From Sellimonas sp963559135 (GTDB taxonomy: Bacteria; Bacillota; Clostridia; Lachnospirales; Lachnospiraceae): a stretch of DNA of 64,000 nt. A model generated the notes under the pieces. It was not told the DNA's origin, ran no database searches, and was given only the letters and a program-made list of their open reading frames with translations. Below are positions 59,498 to 64,000 of this stretch, piece after piece (position 1 is the first letter of the stretch; each line of letters opens with the position of its first letter). The translations under genes and the position numbers were made by a program. The stretch spans positions 77,337 to 141,336 of the forward strand of contig CAUWJP010000002.1 of NCBI GenBank assembly GCA_963559135.1, in the 5' to 3' direction.

Positions 59498-59512
59498 GTT
59501 CTTTACCCTCCT

Positions 59513-60415
59513 CTATGTATCATACTCTCGATTTAAAAACTTGTTCTGAATCAGAGTAATTGCCATAATAATTATGAACAAAACTACCGCCATTGCACAT
59601 GCATATCCCATTTTGTTATATTCAAAGGCATTAGACCAGAGATAGTAGGATACGGTATAAGTAGAATATCCAGGACCTCCTTTGGTCATAATAAAGATTT
59701 CTGTATACATCTGGAATGCATCAATCACTGCAGTCAGCATGACAAAATAAACCGAAGGCATAATCAACGGCAATTTGATATATCTCAACTTCTGCCAAGG
59801 TGTGATGCCGTCAAGTGATGCCGCCTCATAAAGACTTTCGTCTATTCCCTGAAGAGCTGAAAGGAAAATCAGCATATTATATCCAGCCCATTTCCATGTG
59901 GACATAATGGCAATAGCGACAAGGGAATATTTTTCATCTGTCAACCATCCGATCGGATCTATTCCAAACAACCCGAGCAAGAAGTTTAAAATACCGTAGT
60001 CTGTATTATATATCCATACCCAAAGGAGTGCTACGCACACAATAGGACAGACCACAGGTAAATAATAAAATGTCCGGAAAAAGCCTGCTCCTTTAATCTT
60101 TCTGTCCAGAAGAAGCGCCAAAAGAAACGAAGTAATTACAGACATCGGAACATATATAATTACCCATTTAAATGTATTAATAAGTGACGTCCGGAATACT
60201 TCATCCCCCACAAGTGTCTTGTAATTTTCAATACCAATATATTTAGGGTCCTGAAGCAGATTCCAGTCAAAAAAGCTGATAAAGAATGACCGTATAATCG
60301 GATAGTACATCAGAACAACAAGACTGATAAGCGGCAGCAGAATAAATGTAAATCCTGTCAGGGCTTCTTTCCGTTTCAGCGTCATTCTTCTCCTTGAAGT
60401 AGTAATTGTTTTCAT
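59513..60415 (-). CDS. Carbohydrate ABC importer permease (MalF type)
   Basis: This 300-aa permease has six helices and the EAA loop YEAASLDGITPWQKLRYIKLP. A start 10 codons downstream (60385) has a better AAGGAG site, so the true N-terminus may be MTLKRKEAL. It follows the binding-protein gene, separated by a hairpin that probably lowers permease expression relative to the binding protein. Confidence 0.92.
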   Translation of the reverse strand: MKTITTSRRRMTLKRKEALTGFTFILLPLISLVVLMYYPIIRSFFISFFDWNLLQDPKYIGIENYKTLVGDEVFRTSLINTFKWVIIYVPMSVITSFLLALLLDRKIKGAGFFRTFYYLPVVCPIVCVALLWVWIYNTDYGILNFLLGLFGIDPIGWLTDEKYSLVAIAIMSTWKWAGYNMLIFLSALQGIDESLYEAASLDGITPWQKLRYIKLPLIMPSVYFVMLTAVIDAFQMYTEIFIMTKGGPGYSTYTVSYYLWSNAFEYNKMGYACAMAVVLFIIIMAITLIQNKFLNREYDT

Positions 60416-60472
60416 AGACTCGTAACCCCATTCTTTCTATAATTGAACATACAATTCTCTTTATCTTAAAGA

Positions 60473-60504
60473 GAAGGGCATCCCGGTTCTCCTGGATGCC
60501 CTTC
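60473..60504 (-). terminator. Hairpin between binding protein and permease genes
   Basis: GAAGGGCATCC and GGATGCCCTTC form a perfect 11-bp stem with a 10-base loop followed by TCTTTAAG. Such partial terminators are common after sugar-binding lipoprotein genes. Confidence 0.7.
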
Positions 60505-60539
60505 TTCTTTATTTAATAAAGGCTCCGTTTTGTAATAGT

Positions 60540-61886
60540 CTACTCTGTAAATACGGTAGAATTTGCCTGTTCGTCAATCAATTCTACTGCTTCTTCAAGC
60601 GTTGTTTTTCCTTCAAATGCATCAGACAGACGAGCAGTAATAATATCGCTGTATTCAGACCATTTTCCCGTCTGGCAGGCTTCAATCTGAGCTTCATTTC
60701 CCAGATATGCTGCTGAATTAATAAATGCATCTGCTGACGGCGGTGTATTTACATAATCTTCATTTTCCATCAGATCCGTATAAACCGGAAGAGACAGTGC
60801 TGATTCCATAACTAAGCCAAGTCCTTCATCGCTCATCTGGAAAGAAAGAAGGTTTGCTGCAATATCTTTATTCTCGCTGGTTTCTGCGATACATACCATA
60901 CTACAAATAAACGGACATGTACGAGTTGTTCCCTGTGGCATCTCCACTGCATCCCATTCGAAATCACATTCGGAACGGAATGAAGGAATTACCCAACGAC
61001 CAGATGGATACATTGCAACCTGTCCTGTAATGAACAGACGGTCTTCGCTGTCACCTGTTGCTGATACTGAACCTGGAGACGGTGCAGATCCAGCCTGAAC
61101 CAGATCATACATTACCCCCAGTCCTTCTAATGCTTCCGGACTTGATAAATTGGATTTTCCATCAGCAAACCAATCTGCTCCATAATTTCCCATCCAGTTA
61201 ATCCAGTCAGCACGATAGTTATTAATTGCGGTACCATAAACAGTTGTACGGTCTCCGCTTTTCTGTGTCAGTTCCGCAGCAATTTCTTTGTAATCTTCTA
61301 CTGTCCAATCATTCGTTGGAACATCCACTCCTGCTTCTTCAAACATATCCAGGTTAAGGTACATAACATAAGATGTCCAGTCTTTCGGGAATGCCACCTG
61401 CTGTCCATCAATATTACCAAACTCCAGAACACCATCAATAATATTTTCTGTAAGCTGTGGATACTCTTCAATTACACTGTCCAACTCTGAGAGCATGCCT
61501 GCATCTTTATATTTTTTTACTCCGGATTCACCTACCCAGAACAAATCCGGCAGATCGTCTGCAACTGCCAACGTCTGAAGTTTTGTGTCGTAATCAGACG
61601 GTACATACATCTGCTCTACCTCTACATTCGGAGCATACTGCTGATACGTACTGAATACATTTGCATACATTTCTCTCTCATAGTCATCACCCGAGTGCAT
61701 ATACGTTACTTTACCACTCAGATCTGCTGCTTTTTCAGCTCCTTCCCAGTTTGTGTCTGCTGCTGATTTTGTAGCCTTTTTTTCTTGTGTGTCATCTTTG
61801 CCGGATCCACCGCATCCTGCTACTGATAACGCCATCGTGGCTGCCATAATGAACGCCAGTGTTTGTCTAATTTTTTTCTTTTTCAT
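60540..61886 (-). CDS. Sugar-binding lipoprotein of ABC importer
   Basis: This 448-aa extracellular solute-binding protein has a signal peptide with lipobox SVAGC (Cys25), and the CUT1 binding fold (VTYMHSGDDYEREMYANVF, PDLFWVGESGVKKY, GQVAMYPSGRWVIPSF). It captures an oligosaccharide and passes it to the two permeases. It precedes them in the operon and follows GH31, whose substrate it may deliver. AAAGGAG precedes the ATG. Confidence 0.93.
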   Translation of the reverse strand: MKKKKIRQTLAFIMAATMALSVAGCGGSGKDDTQEKKATKSAADTNWEGAEKAADLSGKVTYMHSGDDYEREMYANVFSTYQQYAPNVEVEQMYVPSDYDTKLQTLAVADDLPDLFWVGESGVKKYKDAGMLSELDSVIEEYPQLTENIIDGVLEFGNIDGQQVAFPKDWTSYVMYLNLDMFEEAGVDVPTNDWTVEDYKEIAAELTQKSGDRTTVYGTAINNYRADWINWMGNYGADWFADGKSNLSSPEALEGLGVMYDLVQAGSAPSPGSVSATGDSEDRLFITGQVAMYPSGRWVIPSFRSECDFEWDAVEMPQGTTRTCPFICSMVCIAETSENKDIAANLLSFQMSDEGLGLVMESALSLPVYTDLMENEDYVNTPPSADAFINSAAYLGNEAQIEACQTGKWSEYSDIITARLSDAFEGKTTLEEAVELIDEQANSTVFTE

Positions 61887-61949
61887 GTAATTCTCTCCTT
61901 TCTTTTCTGGTGTTCTATCATTGATGCCAGAGCATAAATGATTCGTGAT

Positions 61950-63923
61950 TTAACGGAAAATTTCCACATTCAGCTTTGTTCCTTTTCTTAAAAACAGTGG
62001 AATTCTTTCCAGTGGTGCCTCTGCTGTTATCAAGCAGCCTCCCACATATTCTTTTCCCGTGGCGGTATCAATCCAAATCTCATTTGATGGCAGATACACC
62101 CGCCTCTCTCTTTTTCCTTTTTCATAAACCGGACATACCATAATGTCCGAACCAAATAAATATTGATCAAAAATTTCGTAACAGATTTCCTCAGGGAAAT
62201 CAAAAAATAGTGGTCGCATAACAGGCATTCCTTCCTGAGATGCCAGATGAAACTGTCGGCAGATATATGGTCTTAAACGTTCACGAATCTGCACGTAATG
62301 TTTCATAATAGAATATGCTTCTTTGCCATAACTCCAAATCTCATTTGGTCCGCCGGAATAACAAACTCCATCCATCGTAACCGGCGGTGATTTTGGTCTG
62401 TCCTTTTTATCTCTGAATCCATGCATTCTGAAAACCGGACAAAATGCTCCGAACTGGAACCAACGTATCATGCATTCACGGTATTCTTCCGAATCCGGAT
62501 CTCCTCCATGGAATCCGCCAATATCTGTAGTCCACCATGGTATGCCACTGACAGCAACATGAAGTCCTGTCTTAATCTGGCGGCGCAGACTGTCAAAATC
62601 CGAACAGATATCTCCTGACCAAAGCACAACGCCGAATCTCTGACTTCCAAGAAATGCACAGCGTATCAGATTTAAAATTTCATCCTGCCCCGCTTCTTTC
62701 TGACCGTCATAAAATGTCTTTGCATAATAAAATGGATATAGACTACTGACCTCCATACCATTTCCAATCCAATAACGAAGGTTGTCATAATCATATGGAC
62801 CAATTTCCGGCTCTGCCTCGTCGAGCCAAAAGTTCTGAATTCCTAGGCTGTAATAATTTTCTTTTACTTTATTCCAGACAAATTGTCTTGCATCTGGATT
62901 TGTTGGATCATAATAAGTTTCTGGTCCTCTGCAGTACACCAGTGCTCCCGGTCCTCTTTCCGCACGTATCAGCATATTCTGATCCCGCATTTCAAAATAG
63001 TTTTCACTTCTCGGATCTACGGTAGGCCAGATCGATACCAGAAGTCGAACTCCCATTTCTCCCAATTCTTCCATCATTGCAGCTACATCCGGCCAGTATG
63101 TCTTATCAAACTTCCATTCTCCCTGCTGAGTCCAATGAAAATAATCACAGACGATCATAGACAATGGAATCTCCCTTCTCTTGTATTCCCGTGCAACATC
63201 AAGAAGTTCATCCTGCGTTTCGTAACGGAGTTTTGACTGCCACAGTCCGGTCGCCCATTCTGGGAATTCCGGAGCGAATCCTGTAAGTCTGCAATAACGG
63301 TTTTCAATCTCAGCAGGTCTATCTCCGGCAATAACCAGATAATCGATCTGTCTGGCCGCTTCTGACACCCAACGGGTTCCGGAAGTACCAAATTCTACTC
63401 TGCCTATTGCTGGATTGTTCCATACAAATCCATAACCTCTGGATGAAAGTACAAAAGGAATAGTACTTTTTGTGTTCTGCTGGCACAAATCCAGTGTTGC
63501 TCCTTTGAGATCAAACAAATCATGTGCTTCCTGTCCTAATCCAAAAAAATGTTCTCCATCTATAGATCGAAAATGTTGTTCTAGATGAAAGAGACCTCCT
63601 TGCTTCCCCCGAATCACTCGTGCACCAATATCCCTCTCATTTCTCCACAACTCTGATAAAAGCAATTCTCCTTTTCGGTTCCAAAAAGAAATTTTTCCTG
63701 TCTTTGTCACTCTGACGAGAATATTGCCATTGACCAGAACCGTATCGTCTTCTTCTTTTCTAATCTCACTCTCTGAATCTTCTGGAGGAAGCAGGGTCCA
63801 TGCTAAGTCCTGAATCTCCCCTGCAGAAACACGTATACGTACTACATGCTTTCCATAAGGTTCTATCTGCACATGTTCGCCTTCATTCAAAATGTTGATT
63901 TTCTGATCAACTGTCCTTACCAT
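61950..63923 (-). CDS. GH31 family alpha-glycosidase (alpha-xylosidase-like)
   Basis: This 657-aa glycosidase has the N-terminal beta-sandwich (EPYGKHVVRIRV), a (beta/alpha)8 barrel with nucleophile Asp368 in NFWLDEAEPE and acid/base Asp438 in WSGDICSDF, and C-terminal sandwich domains. The WLDEAEPE form is closer to alpha-xylosidase than to alpha-glucosidase members as I recall them. There is no signal peptide, so the product acts on imported oligosaccharide. It is the first gene of the run of importer genes. AAGAGG precedes the ATG. The regulator may lie beyond the window. Confidence 0.9.
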   Translation of the reverse strand: MVRTVDQKINILNEGEHVQIEPYGKHVVRIRVSAGEIQDLAWTLLPPEDSESEIRKEEDDTVLVNGNILVRVTKTGKISFWNRKGELLLSELWRNERDIGARVIRGKQGGLFHLEQHFRSIDGEHFFGLGQEAHDLFDLKGATLDLCQQNTKSTIPFVLSSRGYGFVWNNPAIGRVEFGTSGTRWVSEAARQIDYLVIAGDRPAEIENRYCRLTGFAPEFPEWATGLWQSKLRYETQDELLDVAREYKRREIPLSMIVCDYFHWTQQGEWKFDKTYWPDVAAMMEELGEMGVRLLVSIWPTVDPRSENYFEMRDQNMLIRAERGPGALVYCRGPETYYDPTNPDARQFVWNKVKENYYSLGIQNFWLDEAEPEIGPYDYDNLRYWIGNGMEVSSLYPFYYAKTFYDGQKEAGQDEILNLIRCAFLGSQRFGVVLWSGDICSDFDSLRRQIKTGLHVAVSGIPWWTTDIGGFHGGDPDSEEYRECMIRWFQFGAFCPVFRMHGFRDKKDRPKSPPVTMDGVCYSGGPNEIWSYGKEAYSIMKHYVQIRERLRPYICRQFHLASQEGMPVMRPLFFDFPEEICYEIFDQYLFGSDIMVCPVYEKGKRERRVYLPSNEIWIDTATGKEYVGGCLITAEAPLERIPLFLRKGTKLNVEIFR

Positions 63924-64000
63924 CCTCTTTCCCCTTCTCTTTTGAAAAAACCCTGATTACTTGATTTTATCGATTTCATAGAGCTATTTACTCTGCGAAA

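Noticed and set aside
1..64000. CRISPR array, tRNA, rRNA, prophage or integrated element
   Set aside because: No direct-repeat arrays, tRNA-like cloverleaf with CCA end, integrase or phage structural genes were seen on either strand.

Overview
The window is a continuous stretch of a low-to-mid GC Firmicutes chromosome, most likely a gut Lachnospiraceae/Clostridia species. The evidence is the strong AGGAGG-type Shine-Dalgarno (SD) sites, the 2-hydroxyacyl-CoA dehydratase-type protein, a 2[4Fe-4S] ferredoxin, a ferredoxin-fused aldo/keto reductase, the rplI-gdpP-dnaB cluster and several lipoprotein-dependent sugar transport genes. This assignment comes from gene content, not from a database search. 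I saw no rRNA, tRNA, CRISPR array, prophage or insertion sequence.

Region 1 (1-9.3 kb) holds a double-cubane/HgdB-like protein, a HAD phosphatase, a small MGMT-like protein and a metal-homeostasis block. The block has a Zn/Cd-type P-ATPase whose metal-binding domain is a separate 72-aa protein, a divergent ArsR-AraC regulator pair, and a Cu-type P-ATPase. The Cu ATPase carries a C-terminal HMA domain in frame behind its own SD and ATG. Region 2 (9.3-14.7 kb) is a tight five-gene operon of two unfamiliar membrane proteins, two M20-type metallopeptidases and a regulator, probably for uptake and hydrolysis of a peptide-like or acyl-amino-acid compound.

Region 3 (14.8-39.9 kb) is mostly housekeeping: HD proteins, two RlmD-type rRNA methyltransferases, an amidohydrolase, a type II DnaJ homologue cut by an in-frame TGA, BirA, a YhaM-like nuclease, a membrane HtrA-like protein lacking the catalytic His and Asp, MutS2, a two-component system, an orphan sugar-binding lipoprotein, ferredoxin, DnaB, L9, GdpP, a YesL-like protein and a site-2 protease. 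Region 4 (39.9-43.4 kb) is an unusual cassette: a lipoprotein with three rhodanese modules, only one of which keeps the active-site Cys, a small anchored protein and an MFS transporter. Region 5 (43.5-51 kb) contains Ogt, two overlapping DUF3841 paralogues, an AT-rich acetyltransferase, a three-gene ABC-2 exporter, an AraC regulator with a G8 tract as its SD, and a ferredoxin-type aldo/keto reductase.

Region 6 (51-64 kb) is a glycan-use locus. It has a GH127-type beta-L-arabinofuranosidase divergent from a YesL-like protein over a shared palindromic promoter, and a minus-strand gene run GH31, sugar-binding lipoprotein, two importer permeases, then a GldA/GldF/GldG/DUF4340-type ABC system. The importer has no MalK-type ATPase here. 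Both hydrolases lack signal peptides, so imported arabinose- or xylose-containing oligosaccharides are probably cut inside the cell.
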